From Craterostigma plantagineum (taxonomy: Eukaryota > Streptophyta > Magnoliopsida > Lamiales > Linderniaceae): a DNA stretch of 64,000 nucleotides. Of the stretch, positions 42,409 through 54,540 are shown one piece after another. Each line of letters opens with the position of its first letter. Position 1 is the first letter of the stretch. A program made the position numbers and the translations under genes. The notes under the pieces were generated by a model. The model did not search any database, was not told the DNA's origin, and saw only the letters and a program-made list of their open reading frames with translations. Where the stretch lies: NCBI GenBank assembly GCA_027422505.1, contig JAPQWV010000688.1, positions 186,001-250,000 on the forward strand. The letters run 5' to 3'.

Positions 42409-45168
42409 ATGACAGCCCCAGTGCAGTCGAAGAACCACCTCGATTTCGCTAATTCAGAAGCGCCTTCGAACTACGTCGCCGGGATAGGACGTGGTGCGAC
42501 GGGATTCACGACGCGTTCTGATATTGGACCAGCCCGTGGTTCCTCGTACCTTCCTGATCGGACGATCGGTCAGCCACCTTCTGCAGCTCTGAAGGGTGAC
42601 GGCGATGAGAAGTTTGATGATTTCGAGGGGAGCGACGCTGGTCTCTTTTGCTACGGGCGATTACGAAGAAGAGGATAAAGAGGCTGACGCTGTTTGGGAT
42701 GCGATTGACGAGAGGATGGGTTCGAGGAGAAGAAATCGTAAAGAGGCTAGGTTGAAGGAGGAGGTCTAAAATTACCGGGCTTCTAATCCGAAGATCAGCG
42801 AACAGTTCGCTGATTTGAAGCGAAAATTGCGCACCCTATCCGCCGATGAGTGGGATAGTATACCTGAAATAGGCGATTATTCATCGAGGAATAAGAAGAG
42901 GAGGTTTGAGAGCTTCGTCCCAGTTCCCGACACTTTGTTAGAGAAGGCTAGGCTGGAAAAACAGCATGTGAGCTCATTCGATCCCAATAGTCGAGCGTTG
43001 GGCGGGACTGATTTGACGGCAGTGGGCGAAGGAAGTGACGCCGTTTTGTCTCTGAAGTTGGATAGGTTGTCTGATTCTGTCTCGGGCCAGACAGTGGTTG
43101 ACCCAAAGGGTTATCTCACCGATTTGAATAAGAGTATGAGGCTCGTTAATGGCGTGGAGGTCTCAGATATGAGGAAGGCAAGGCTGTTGTTCAAGTCCAT
43201 AGCACAGACGAATCCAAAGCATCCACACGGTTGGATCGGAGCTGCGAGGCTGGAAGAGGCCGATGGTAAGATCAGGGAAGCTCGTCTGTTGATCGAACGA
43301 GGTTGTAACGAGTGTCCGAAGAGCGAGGATATGTGGTTGGAGGCTTGTCGATTGGCAAAGCGCGACGAGGCAAAGGCTGTGATCGCCAGGGGCACAAGGG
43401 CGATCCCTAACTCGGTGAAGCTTTGGATGCAGGCTTCATGGCTCGAGAAGTCCATCGCAACTCAGAGGCGGGTTTTGTTCGAAGGCCTCCATCGTTATAA
43501 GAATTCGGTGGAACTGTGGAAGGCTGCGGTCGACCTCTCCGTGGACGACGAGGCGAGAACTCTGCTTCGTAGAGCAGTGGTGTGCTGCCCGCTCCACGTG
43601 GAGCTACGGTTGGCACTCGCTAGGCTGGAGAAATACGATGATGCGAAGAATGTGCTGAACGAAGCAGCGAAGAAGCTTCCCAAGGAGCCCGCGATTTGGA
43701 TCGCTTTTGCAGAGCTGGAAGAAGGCAATGGAAGCGACGAAGATACGGTCGAACAGACAATGAAAAAAGGGATTAGGGTTTTGCTGGAAAAAGGCCTGAA
43801 GATCGACGGAGAGACGTGGATGAAAGAGGCTGAGGCTGCTGAGAAGGCTGGCTCTACCTTAACCTGTCGAGCTATCATCCATAACACGATTGAGGTTGGC
43901 GTGGAAGAAGAAGAAGATAGGAAGAGGAATTGGGTTGCTGATGCCAAAGAGTGTATGGAGAGGGGTTCTATCGAGACGGCAAGGGCCATCTTTGCCCATG
44001 CTCGCAAGGTTTTCCCGACGAAGAAGAGCGTATGGCTCGGCGCTGCTCAGCTTGAAAAGAGCTACGGTACGAAGGAGTCTCTAGATGCTCTTTTGCAAGA
44101 GGCTGTCGAGCGCGTACCTCAGGCTGAAGCCCTATGGCTTATGGCTGCCAAAGAAAAGCGGCTCGCCGGCGATGTGCCTGCGGCTAGGGGTATTCTTGGA
44201 AAAGCACGCGTTGCTGTTCCTAACTCAGAGGAGATCCAACTTGCTTCGATAAGCCTCGAGCTGGAGGCCCACGAGCCCGAACGGGCTCGGGAGCTCCTCG
44301 CAAAGGCCCGAGAAATGGGAGTAAGAACGGAGAGAGTTTTGATGAAATCTGCTATCGTGGAGAGACGACTTGGCAACGCTGACGAGGAGAGGAGGCTTCT
44401 GAACGAAGCCCTGAAGCAGTTTCCCTCGTTCTTCAAGCTATGGTTAATGCTCGGTCAGTTGGAGGAACGTCTTGGGAACTTGGAGAAGGCAAAGGAGGCG
44501 TACAAACTGGGCTCGACGAACCACTGCCCTCACTGCATCCCTCTGTGGCTCTCCCTCGCGCGCCTCGAGGAGGCGGCGGGTGGACTCGGGAAAGCCCGGG
44601 CTGTCCTCACCATGGCCCGAAGGAAGAACCCTCAGAACCCCGAGCTGTGGCTCGCTGCGGTTCGAGCTGAAGGCTCGAAACGGCTACAAGAACCAAGCCG
44701 ACGTGTTGATGGCCAAGGCACTTCAAGAATGCCCCTCTAGCGGGATCTTATGGGCAGCTTCCGTCGAAATGGCTCCTCGACCTGAGCAGATGACTAAGAG
44801 CAGAGACGCGTTAAAGAATTGTGGGGACAATAAATCCCACGTCGTTGCAGCTGTGGGGAAAGTATTTTGGCAGGAGAGGAAACTCGTCCAGGCCCGTTCT
44901 TGGTTCGGCCAGCCAGGCTGTGGCTATTGAGCCTGACGTTGGTGACTTTTGGGCTCTGTACTACAAATTCGAGCTACAGCACGGCAATGGGAAGACTTTG
45001 AAGGATGTGTTGAGTAGGTGCATTTCGGCGGAGCCTAAGCATGGCGAGAAATGGCAGGCTTTGTCGAAAGCTGTGGATAATTCTCAGCAGAAGACTGAAG
45101 TTATACTGAAGAAGGTTGTGGTTGCTATGGGGAAAGAGATGATGATGGAACGTGCGGCGGAGGCCTAA
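42409..45168 (+). pseudogene. PRP6/STABILIZED1-like pre-mRNA splicing factor, intronless and disrupted
   Basis: The whole length aligns by eye with plant STA1 (U5 snRNP PRP6 homologue). Landmarks are the PRP1 N-terminal region (PSNYVAGIGRGATGFTTRSDIGPAR, QFADLKRKLRTLSADEWDSIPEIGDYS) and then a long series of HAT repeats ending KHGEKWQALSKAVDNSQQKTEVILKKV. Four lesions split it: one extra T near 42643 (GLFATG expected); TAA at 42769-42771 within EEVxNYRAS; a 5-bp loss at about 44670 (one CTGAA of a pair); and a 4-bp CCAG duplication near 44912. The longest intact piece is 42815-44740. It also lacks the N-terminal ubiquitin-like domain of about 90 residues and a roughly 11-residue ETPWGQTP-type segment. 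PRP6 bridges U5 and U4/U6. A retained partial protein cannot be excluded. Confidence 0.85.
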
Positions 45169-45223
45169 GCATGTCTTTTTGTTCAATTTCTGGTAATCTT
45201 CTTCCCCTTCTGTGTTTAGTTAG

Positions 45224-45263
<40 letters not shown>

Positions 45264-46301
45264 CTTCTAAGCTTTTCTTTGGGGGCCTAAATTGTGTTAT
45301 TATAATTCTCTTAGTTGGGAATGGGATGTTTCTTGATGGGAATTTTAGTAGTTATTAACTAATAATATTGATGGTTTTGAAGAGAGGTGACATGATATTC
45401 AAATCTAACGTCTACCGTGAGTGTAATGACATGAGAGTTAAACATGTACCACCATTGCGAACGCGAGGATTTTGAGGTAATATATCATTTTTCATCATCG
45501 TACCCTTAACATATCTTGATTCTTCTTCTCCATCGTCTTCTTCATCATAAAAAATCCATAAACTTTTGACCTTTGTCTATCTCTCTTTCCTCTTGTCATT
45601 TCTTTGATTAAAGCCAACTGAAAATCAAGCTCCAGCTTTTCTCAACTCAAACCATGTATCATTGAAAAGGGTTCGGTTCTCACCCTTCTCATGAGATAAC
45701 ACACACAGACAGGTATTGCAAGATTTTTTTTCCTCTTTCATGAAAAGTTGGTAATTTGTTGATGGGGGTCTGCTCGCCGTATACCATTCTTGTTTCGTTC
45801 TCCGTGATTATGCATAATAGCCAACAATATGTAAAAAAACCATCATCTTTAATCATGGGCTGAACCCCCATTATCCGTAATTGCCATTCTATTATTCTCC
45901 TTTTCTCTCCAGAAAATCATCGCTGAAAAAAAAAGATGTTAGAATATCACGTTGTTTTATCATTCTGACTTTTTTCGATCCTTAGCCAACGAATTTTATT
46001 GGAACATGCTCAATGATTGTAGTTATATTGGATTTATCATTATGTTTCCAACTTTTTTGTTAATTTAATGTCAGTTAGGCTGATGAAGTAAGAACCATGC
46101 TGGGACAGAACCAGGCAAGAGGAAGAACCAGCATGGTCACATACATAATTAGACTCACAAAATACACAGTTACCTCAGCCCTTTAGTGAGTAAAGATCGT
46201 ATTGATTCTCTTATTCTACTCTTGCCCCGTTTGTTTAATTCCCTCCTCCCATGCATTCAAAAGTATCTTTAGCTCTACGATAAATTCTGGGATCTCATGC
46301 T
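45169..46301. other. Intergenic with (TA)n, upstream of the ELMO gene
   Basis: Includes a perfect (TA)n of about 44 bp and AT-rich sequence. 46080-46300 may be 5' UTR of the ELMO gene. Short open frames are not convincing. Confidence 0.5.
45218..45261. repeat. (TA)n microsatellite
   Basis: Uninterrupted TA repeat of about 22 units. Confidence 0.95.
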
Positions 46302-47674
46302 ATGGTTGGGCCGCGTGCATTCTTTGGAGGCTTATTTAGCCGAGCCAGCTACAGAAAATTTGGAAGCGACAGATTTCCCAACCATAGCTTAACTCAGATT
46401 CAGGTAAACAAAATGATCATGTCTCCCTATGATCTGAATGAATCTCAATGCCACAGTTCATCATATCACCATTTATAATCTCATAAGAATGAAATAACTA
46501 TGGTTTTTTGGCATTGCCCTTGTGAATCCTTTTAGGAGAAAAGACTGCATAGACTCAAAGAAAGACTAGGAGTACCTTTTGATGAGGATCGCGCTGATCA
46601 TCAGGTATGTACTCAGAAAGAAAGATGGTGATTCTACCAATAAAAAAAAAAAGAAAAAAGAAAAAACTACTGCTCAAAAGGTGATGATATCTCTCTGCTT
46701 TTGCTAGCAAGCTCTCCAAGACTTGTGGGAAGCTGCTTTTCCAGATATTAAGCTTAACAGATTGATCTCTGAGCAGTGGAAAGATATGGGCTGGCAAGGG
46801 CATAACCCATCAACTGATTTGAGGTGAGTCGTTACTTTGGACACAAATGTTCTACTGCATCATCTTTATATTCTTCATGTAATATGGCCTATTTAATTAC
46901 CTTAGGAGCTATGGATTCTTATCTGTCGAAAATTTGCTCTTTTTCGCCAGGACTTACCCGGTACTTTCAGATCATTTCTTGTCTTCTTTTCCAGATTAAA
47001 AGAATATCAGTTTCTTTTCCATCGTATTTCCACTAAGATAGAAACATTTGAAGGTTCCTTTTCGTAGGTTGCTCCTAAAACAAGTAGGAGCACGCGCCGA
47101 ATGGGAGTACCCTTTCGCTGTCGCTGGCATTAACATAACCTTTATGCTGATACAGATGTTGGATTTGCAATTAGGTGATTCTACATTTCTCAGATCTTTT
47201 CACTGTATGCGTATATAGAAAAAAAGATTACAACCCAATTTTTCTACTTGTCTGCAGAGAGACCGAGATGTCGTCCCGGGCATAATTTTGTTAAATTAGT
47301 CGGAGGTAAAACGACAAAGATGAACCCATTAACCTTCACTGCCCGAATATTCAGGGTATCGATGGTTGATCAGTTTCGATTCTTTTTGCAGAAGATGAAG
47401 AGGCATTCGACATACTCTACTGCATGGCCTTTGCAATGATGGATGCTCAGTGGCTTGCAATGCAGGCTTCATACATGGAGTTCAATGTAGCAGTTCTTAC
47501 ACACTCATTTGCCCTGTTCTTACAATCTTGGAAAAAGTTTCAAACTTTTTACGGTGAATTTAAAATCTTTTTCAGGAGGTTTTACAAGTGACAAGAACAC
47601 AGTTAGAGAGAGAGCTTTCGCTAGAAGACGTTCATAAGATCAGAGACTTGCCTGCATACAACCTCTTGTATTGA
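46302..47674 (+). CDS. ELMO-domain protein
   Basis: Eight exons: 46302-46403, 46536-46604, 46708-46823, 46906-46960, 47054-47174, 47258-47305, 47392-47486 and 47576-47674. All phases agree, giving 234 residues. MVGPRAFFGGLF is the typical start of the plant family. The ELMO core includes RLKERLGVPFDEDRADHQ, ISEQWKDMGWQGHNPSTDLR, RSYGFLSVENLLFFARTYP, FRRLLLKQVGARAEWEYPFA and EDEEAFDILYCMAFAMMDAQ, ending LEDVHKIRDLPAYNLLY. In animals ELMO proteins act with DOCK exchange factors or as GAPs for Arf-like GTPases. The plant role is poorly known, so only family membership is claimed. Confidence 0.92.
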
Positions 47675-47951
47675 TTAGCTGCAGAAATCATTTGCGCATT
47701 ACTGCTACTGCTATTACACATTCTTTTTTTTGTGTGTGTTGGGACAAACAAACAATCAGATTCATTTGCACATTGCCTTACATATGATCCAACTAACAAA
47801 TGCACTCGCAGATCTTGAAATAAATCCCTAAACATTAACCCACTTACAAAGATTATGTTATCTGTGCAAGGAAGACAATAAACGCACCTATAATATAACT
47901 GAGCAATGAAGTAATGATACCAAGAAAAAGTTCTAAGTAACGTCACCTTCA

Positions 47952-48983
47952 TTAATAACGCCCAAAATCAGAGCTTTTCATCGTCTGCAAGTACCTCTCA
48001 ACGACGCCCGCCTGAGGAAAATCAGTGTAGTAACCTTCGCCGACCACAACACCTTCTTCTGCGGCGATCCTCTCGACCTCCGCCTGAACCCGCAGCCCAC
48101 TGACCCGACCCGTGTCTAATATATTACAAGCCACCTCGATTGTACCTTCGCCGTGGGCCAAAGCCATGGACTCCACCGACTCAAGGCCGCCGCCACGGCC
48201 GCTGACTTTCAGGGCAATCCTCGAAGCCAAAGGCATGTCGTCGGAGAAGATGGGAACGTTGTAGTTGTCGACCCATTGGGTCGCACCGATCGTAATCACG
48301 CCCTTGTTTCTGACGGCGCGTGACGGGCCTTCGTCGGGTTCTAGCGGTAGGGATTCTTGGTGGGGCCCGCCCGACCATTCGTTGCCCTGTGAGTTGTTGG
48401 GCTTGAAGTAGCCGAGCTTTCTTCTGATCGAGGCGAGGCGGCGGCGCTCGCCGTGCGCTGCGCCGTACAAGTACGCGGCGACTGTGGCGAGGAGCTAATT
48501 CCGTCGGAACGATGCTGTCCAAAATGAGGAAGAAAGAAACGATTTTTAACGCAGAATAACAGCTAACGAACCTTGAAGCTTCGAGCCCACGTCAGCAGCC
48601 AATGATCTAGCAGTTCCGGCGACGCTATCCAGAGAAACGCCGGCCAAGGGAAAGAAGCAGACGTGGTCGACGACGCCGAGCCTGGGGTGGGTCCCACGAT
48701 GAGTGTCGAGATCGATGGCGTCGAAAGCTGCCTTCACCATTTCAAACACTGCATTTTTCAACGGAGACGACGACGACGACGAGTCTTGATTGCTGCTGAT
48801 TTCTTGACCCATATCGGCGACCAGCGTATACCCAACTCTGTTGTAGGTTTCATCCACGAATCTGTTGATGATCGGCGCCGATCGACGATAGAGCTCCGCC
48901 GCTGTTTCAATGGCTTCGAGGGCTAGCTTGTTTCTGCTTTCTGATATGTACACTTTACAGCAAGTTAGCATTTGCTTCGACAT
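47952..48983 (-). CDS. Formiminotransferase N-subdomain protein (glutamate formiminotransferase-like)
   Basis: Exons 48983..48572 and 48481..47952, in phase, give 313 residues. MSKQMLTCCKVYISESRNKLALEAIE starts the family core, followed by RVGYTLVADM, HPRLGVVDHVCFFPL, AAYLYGAAHGERRRLASIRRKLGYFKP, VITIGATQWVDNYNVPIFS and GLESVESMALAHGEGTIEVACNILD. The animal homologue moves the formimino group from formiminoglutamate to tetrahydrofolate. Plant proteins have only this half and no cyclodeaminase, and their reaction is not settled. A Ser run (NQDSSSSSSPL) forms a plant-specific loop. The acceptor GCCACAG|TCGCCG was chosen over an earlier AG because only it keeps frame. Confidence 0.88.
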
Positions 48984-49360
48984 GTTATCGCCTTCACTGT
49001 TGTAAATGTAATAAGATCGAGTTTGTGGACTGTATTTATAGCAGATAATTTCCGGCAAAGAGAATAGGAATGAATAGCGTCAAAATGATCCCCCAAAGAA
49101 TAAGCGTCCATTACAAACTGAAAGCAAATTAAGCTCAAGAAATCCAACATCAATAGTAATAATATCATAAAATACAATGACTTGTTCGACACATTCTAAA
49201 GAATAAACACAGATGAGAAGGGTTCTCTTTACAACAAAATACGAGGTAAGGTTTTACCCTCTGCATTCTTCTATCTACAAGCCCTGAGCAAAAGAACACA
49301 CCTCACCTCATGACTAAAATTAAAACAGAAAAAATCAGACCTTTGTCTTCTTTTGTAAAC

Positions 49361-51807
49361 TTATTCTTTGATAACCCATCTTCGACCACGAATTTCGAAA
49401 CCAGTGTAAGTCGTATCGTTACTGCTTTCCCCTCCGCTCTCAGCGCTAGTATAACCAGATTTACGACGGTGTTTTTTCCTTCTAGAGCTGCTACTGCTAT
49501 CGCTGATGCTTCCTCCGTTTAAGAGAGGATCGTCTATGCCTCTGATGATTCTACGAGTTGGTGAGGAGGTTGATATGCAGCTATCGTCCTTTGTTGTTCG
49601 TCGTCCTTTGTCATGTCTCTTTATGTTTTGAGAGATTTTGGTCTTGAACTTGTTGATCCCTTTCTCCACGGGCTCAACTGCTTGAGTTACAGTGAATTTC
49701 ACGTCTTTGACGATCTGCGGAGGGCCAAAAACTTGTGAAATCACATCAAATATGACAGAAAGACTAACTACTCAGCATTTGGAAGTGGAAGGAAACTTAC
49801 GTATTCACCAGCACCGATGAAAACATCCTTAACGCTTTCTCGGATAGTCATTCCACTTCTAACATCAATGTCAGGGCGTGGAAGTCTTAACTTTGTGGGA
49901 CGTTCGCTGTCTCTAATCTCTTCGGGGTCTATAGGGCAATCGACAGAAGCGTAATCTCCCAATACTGCTGTGCTCCCAGAGAAAAGATCTCCCATTAATT
50001 CATACGGCTTTGCAGGGAAAACATAAAGGTGAACTACTGAAGCAACCCCCATCTGTTCTGGACAAGATACAAGAATTAACAGGCTAACATTACCAAACAA
50101 CTCGAAAGAATTGGGAGGCACCAAGAAACTTGGGAAAGGTACAGATTCGAGCCATTACCTCGATACAAATGATGAAGTCCTGAACACTCGACTTGAACTG
50201 CAGCGATTGAGCTATTGGGCTTTGAAATAAGCCAACGGCGTAGAGAAGAGCAATAGCAACACCTTGCCACCATGTTAAGAACACGATTGACTTGAACGTC
50301 AAAAACTTATACAGTGGTTTAATGTGTGCTAATTCATCCTTCGTGATGGCGTAAAAATGAACCAAGCAATACAAGGCCCACGACTGACTGAAGTTTAATA
50401 CTACGGCTAGGTAGGGGTACCTGAAAGGGAAAACAAAAGATACTGTTGAAGCTAGCGCACCACTTTATTTTTTTCAACACATTGGCCAAATGAATAAAAG
50501 AAACTCATTAAGATTTTAGGGTGGAAAGGGATCAACTATGCAATCAAAACTATACAAAAAATCCAAAACACTTGAGAAAACGAATAATGAAGCACAATCA
50601 TAGAAAATGGGTGATTGAGGGCCTATATATTAAACCAAAGTGTTGACAGAGCGACTCAAGAATCCTCGCATAGCAAGAATATGAATTAGCGTAGAAAATT
50701 CCGTTATATAACAACACTTCAAGATAAGTAGTTCGTGCAGTATAATATAAAAAATGTTACTTACCCACAATTCCATTTGAAGTCTCCCTCACAATAGACA
50801 TCAAAAGCTTCAAGAATAACAGCAGAGATGGCGGTTAAAGCTTTTATAATCATCTGACAGAGAAAAACATAGACTACTCAATGCATCTTATGGTAAGAAG
50901 ATACAGAGCATATCATGTATACATTTATACAGTACAATGTTATCAGTTAAAAAGAGAACTTACATACTGTACAATTCCGAATTTGATAACCTGATAAACC
51001 CATCGACCAAGCCTCCAAGGCTTTAAAACATAGTTCATAGGAAAGGGATGCTTTACAATTCCCCTTTCATGGTCATGGCCATGATCTAGTAGTGGTGCTT
51101 TCGCACTTAAACGGCCTTCCCTCTCCATAAATTCTATTGCCCTCTCTTCTCCACCTAATGAAAACATGAGAAAAATAAGGCGAAAAGTTGAATACGGTGA
51201 AGTAGAGAAAAATCAGTGTCTGATTTCATTATAAAAATCAACCTCTGGAGTTTTTTGCTCAGAAAGATAAAGTGAACAGTTGATTACGATAAAGCGGAGA
51301 ATACAAGATGACAAGAAGTATACCTAAAGAAGCAATAAGATACCTCCCAAAGCAGTACATCGCAAAGGATTCATAGCAATCGCGAAGAATTCCGATATCA
51401 ACACTAATCGAAGGGTGTACTAACGATATAAACTGCAATAAAAATGATGTCTTTGTGAGGTACCATTCTTATAAAAAGCTGTGAAAAATAATCAAACAGT
51501 ACGTGAGAAACCACACAAGATTTCTAATAGGAACATAATCTATCTACATGATGCCCTATGTTTCTAAAACCTAACGAAAGCAGTCGACATGAACAAAGAG
51601 AGTCAGCAACACACAGAGGCCATAAGACATACCGATTCAACAGCGTAACATGGCACCATCAATATCACCCCAATCAGAAACTTTTGCTCCTACACAAACA
51701 AAAAAAAAAAATAGGAAACAAATTCAAAACTAACGAATAAAGACTTCAATTCAACACAGCTCATCGCATAAACATACAAATAGCCCCCAAAAAAAAAGTT
51801 AAAAAGG

Positions 51808-51843
<36 letters not shown>

Positions 51844-52027
51844 CGGGATTCTTGTACGTCGACAAATGCTCGAAAATGAGGAAAACAGAGAGCGTCAGAG
51901 TCGTCACAACGAAACACCCCGCGATCAAAGTTGCCCATATGGGTGTCGTATACTCGCTCTTCAACAGCCAATTCAGGTAGATTGAATAATAGCGATAACC
52001 TGAATTTAATATGCCCTGCAGCATCAA
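49361..52027 (-). CDS. LAZ1: LAZ1 homologue (DUF300/OSTalpha-TMEM184 family membrane protein)
   Basis: Exons 52027..51842, 51689..51633, 51432..51324, 51154..50964, 50853..50765, 50420..50159, 50052..49801 and 49714..49361, all in phase, give 499 residues. Seven hydrophobic segments follow the family pattern: IWATLIAGCFVVTTLTLSVFLIFEHL, KFLIGVILMVPCYAVESFISL, RYLIASLG, IIKALTAISAVILEAF and LAVVLNFSQSWALYCLV, with the conserved DCYESFAMYCFGRY and FLTWWQGVAIALL. The tail from VFPAKPYELMGDL is cytosolic and ends in a Ser/Arg/Lys-rich region. In Arabidopsis LAZ1 was found through ACD11-dependent cell death and affects the tonoplast and brassinosteroid signalling. Intron 1 contains a roughly 30-base poly(A) run (plus strand 51810-51840). 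Confidence 0.92.
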
Positions 52028-52459
52028 ATCTCTTTTTTCTGAAATCTGCGGTTTGTTCTTGCTGCGGAGGCCGATCGAAGTTCATACGACCACGCGACTT
52101 GAAATCGATGACGATGACTGATGATTGGTCAGAGCAATAATGGGGCACATTGATAACGTTTTTAAACAGGTTATTTCTTTTCCCTTTTTGTTTTATAATT
52201 AATATTAGGTAGAGAAAACAAAGAACAAAATATATGGGGCAAAATCTAAAACATAAAAAGATAAGGGTGAAGATACGAAATATTACAAGCCCAATCCAAT
52301 CATGTAATATTACATACAAAGCAACCTTAAATTACATAAGCAGTAACATTCTACTCAAATGACTAGTCAACACAACAACGGTACAAAGCACATTTACTAC
52401 TAATTCACATAAGACATAAAAAAACTCGACCATTGCCATTAAGACATCATTGAGACTCA

Positions 52460-53700
52460 TCAGCTATGGGCCGAAGCCGCTGGGAGAGAGTCTAAGCCAT
52501 CAGTTGCAGAGCTGAGATTTTCGCTAGCATGACGCACAAACTCCTCGGGGGACAAATGAGAACCATGGCAAGCACAAACTATCCTTATTTGGGTCGGGCT
52601 GAACCTGTAAGTCACGCCCGAGATGGTTCGACCATTAGGACCCGAACCCGTCGTAGATACCCACGGTAGATTTGGGGCCGATCCGCAACCACCGAACTTA
52701 ATATCAGCTGCTATCCCTGGTTTTATCGCAGGGAATTCTGCTGTAGTGGATTCTGTTCTGGCCTGAGAAGATGCTAAAGGTGAGCCCTTTGCTTGGCTAG
52801 CAGAGTTGTGCTGTTGTTTCTCACTGCCTTTCGGGTCGTCTACGAATATAAGATGAATTTTGCTGTGATTATTAGCCCACGGGATGATGCATTGACGTAG
52901 AAAAAGAAGAGAATTGAAGAAACTAAACCTTGAGTCAAGTGCATCGACTGATGATGAGTGATGGTACCACGAGAATTATCCCTGTCTAGCATTGGAAGCT
53001 GCACGGCATTCCCAAACATGACGGGGAAATTAGCTGGCACCATACTTGGTCCTTCTCCCGCCACTAGGCTCGTGTTCACTAGTTGACCTTGGTGGTATGG
53101 GACGCCATAAGGCTTAGACATCGTTTCGTTGTTCGATGATGAAATAGTAAACCTCCTCTGTCCTAAAAATTCTACACAGCTTTGGCCACCGTATAAATCC
53201 TTCTGCTGCCTCAAGGTGGAACTGGCCATTTCGGAATCAGCCACGTCTTCATTATCAGCGGTGGATCCTTCATCGGTGGTAATTGAAATGTGGGATGTCT
53301 TTGTCTTATCAGCCGAATTGTGACGATTGGCCTCACGTTCTTGCTTCTTTTGATGGCTCCCATCGGTGAACAAGCCCTTCCTCTTCTCGCTGGTGCCCGA
53401 TCTCTTCTCTTCCTCGGTTTCGGTGTTTGCCCACCACATTCCTCCGTTGTTGGAATTCTTGGAAGTTTCTGTCTCAGCAATGGATTTGCCCAGCTTCGGA
53501 AGATTACCTTCAGTTTTCGGAAAGTGTTGGATCCCATTTCCACCTTCAAGAAAATTCTTGAAGTCGTTGATTATTTTGAAATCTCTGTCTTCTTTGTTTG
53601 ATCTACTGTCAGATGAGCTCCCATCTTTGGCTTTTGCAGAGGAGTTACTCCCACGACATGGTAAACCCAAGCTCAGATCAAGATTCTTCTCATTCTCCAT
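52460..53700 (-). CDS. NINJA: NINJA-family transcriptional adaptor
   Basis: Coding exons 53700..52929 and 52839..52460, in phase 1, give 383 residues. MENEKNLDLSLGLPCRG contains the EAR motif LDLSLGL that recruits TOPLESS. The central block KTKTSHISITTDEGSTADNEDVADSE and the C-terminal jas-binding-like domain (LPWVSTTGSGPNGRTISGVTYRF, IRIVCACHGSHLSPEEFVRHAS) are those of NINJA. NINJA links JAZ repressors to TOPLESS to hold jasmonate genes off. A 5' UTR intron (about 53704-54485) is likely: an acceptor CTACTAG lies directly before the ATG and a donor TTCAAG|GTTTG near 54485. The start at 53700 is preferred to an in-frame ATG 14 codons upstream, which would lie inside that intron. Confidence 0.92.
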
Positions 53701-53703
53701 CTC

Positions 53704-54540
53704 TAGTAGGCAGGATAAGAGTACAATGATCAACTTCCTCAATAGAGTCTTTATTCCTAGAATAAAATGAGTCGAAGGAGTTCAAAACCATCAAAATTTC
53801 ATGGGATCTCTGTCATACTTCACAATACTGAACATGAAATTCATTTTTCAGATCAAGAAATATCATTGACTGGCGATTTTGAATTTCTCCATTCAAACTC
53901 AAACAGCTGAAAAGGAATGACAAAACCTTATGAACCCATCTCATGAAAATGGGAGAAGAAAGATACCATACAATGTGTTCAACATGGCAGAAGAAACACG
54001 AGAGCTCATTTCATAACATTAAGTGCCACATAACTTAGCTAAACAGTATCGTCGTCGTCATCATCATCATTTTAGGCAATTAATTGAACTGGTATACCAT
54101 ATTGGCAAAACAATCCCACTTTCTCTATTGTCAACCGTAAAAATTCTCAATATAGAGTGGACTACTTCGCAATAACTCTGATGCCAAAAAAAGGAATGAA
54201 CAAGCGCAGATCCTGACACATATTATCTCGCGGAAGGATGAAGAAGCGAGCACAAAGCTGGATTCTCATAAATTATCACAACCAAAACACAGATAAACAG
54301 AGTAAATAAAAAATGGAGCTGCGGCATAACAACGGATAACCAGATCCATTATAACAATTTAACTAGAAACATCAAAAGCGGATATACAGATGATTTGTTC
54401 TTCACCAACAACAATAGCTAGCTATTAATTAGTCCGAAACAGCACAATAGAAAATCAGAAATCAAAACATCTCCATTAACAAACCTTGAAGACGTAGTGG
54501 AGCTCCGTATAGAGAGAGAGTCTTCGTTTGTGTGGGAGAG
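53704..54540 (-). other. Probable 5' UTR intron and leader exon of NINJA
   Basis: From the acceptor just before the ATG back to the donor at about 54485. The leader exon contains a GA-rich run (plus strand GTATAGAGAGAGAG). No coding frame. Confidence 0.5.

Noticed and set aside
43495..44007. 170-codon Ser-rich frame opposite the PRP6 copy
   Set aside because: Antisense shadow of HAT repeats.
46860..47060. Missing or broken exon between ELMO exons 4 and 5
   Set aside because: First suspected because GTAG|GTTGCTC is out of phase; the acceptor at TTTGAAG (47053) gives VPFRRLLLKQ in frame, so the gene is intact.
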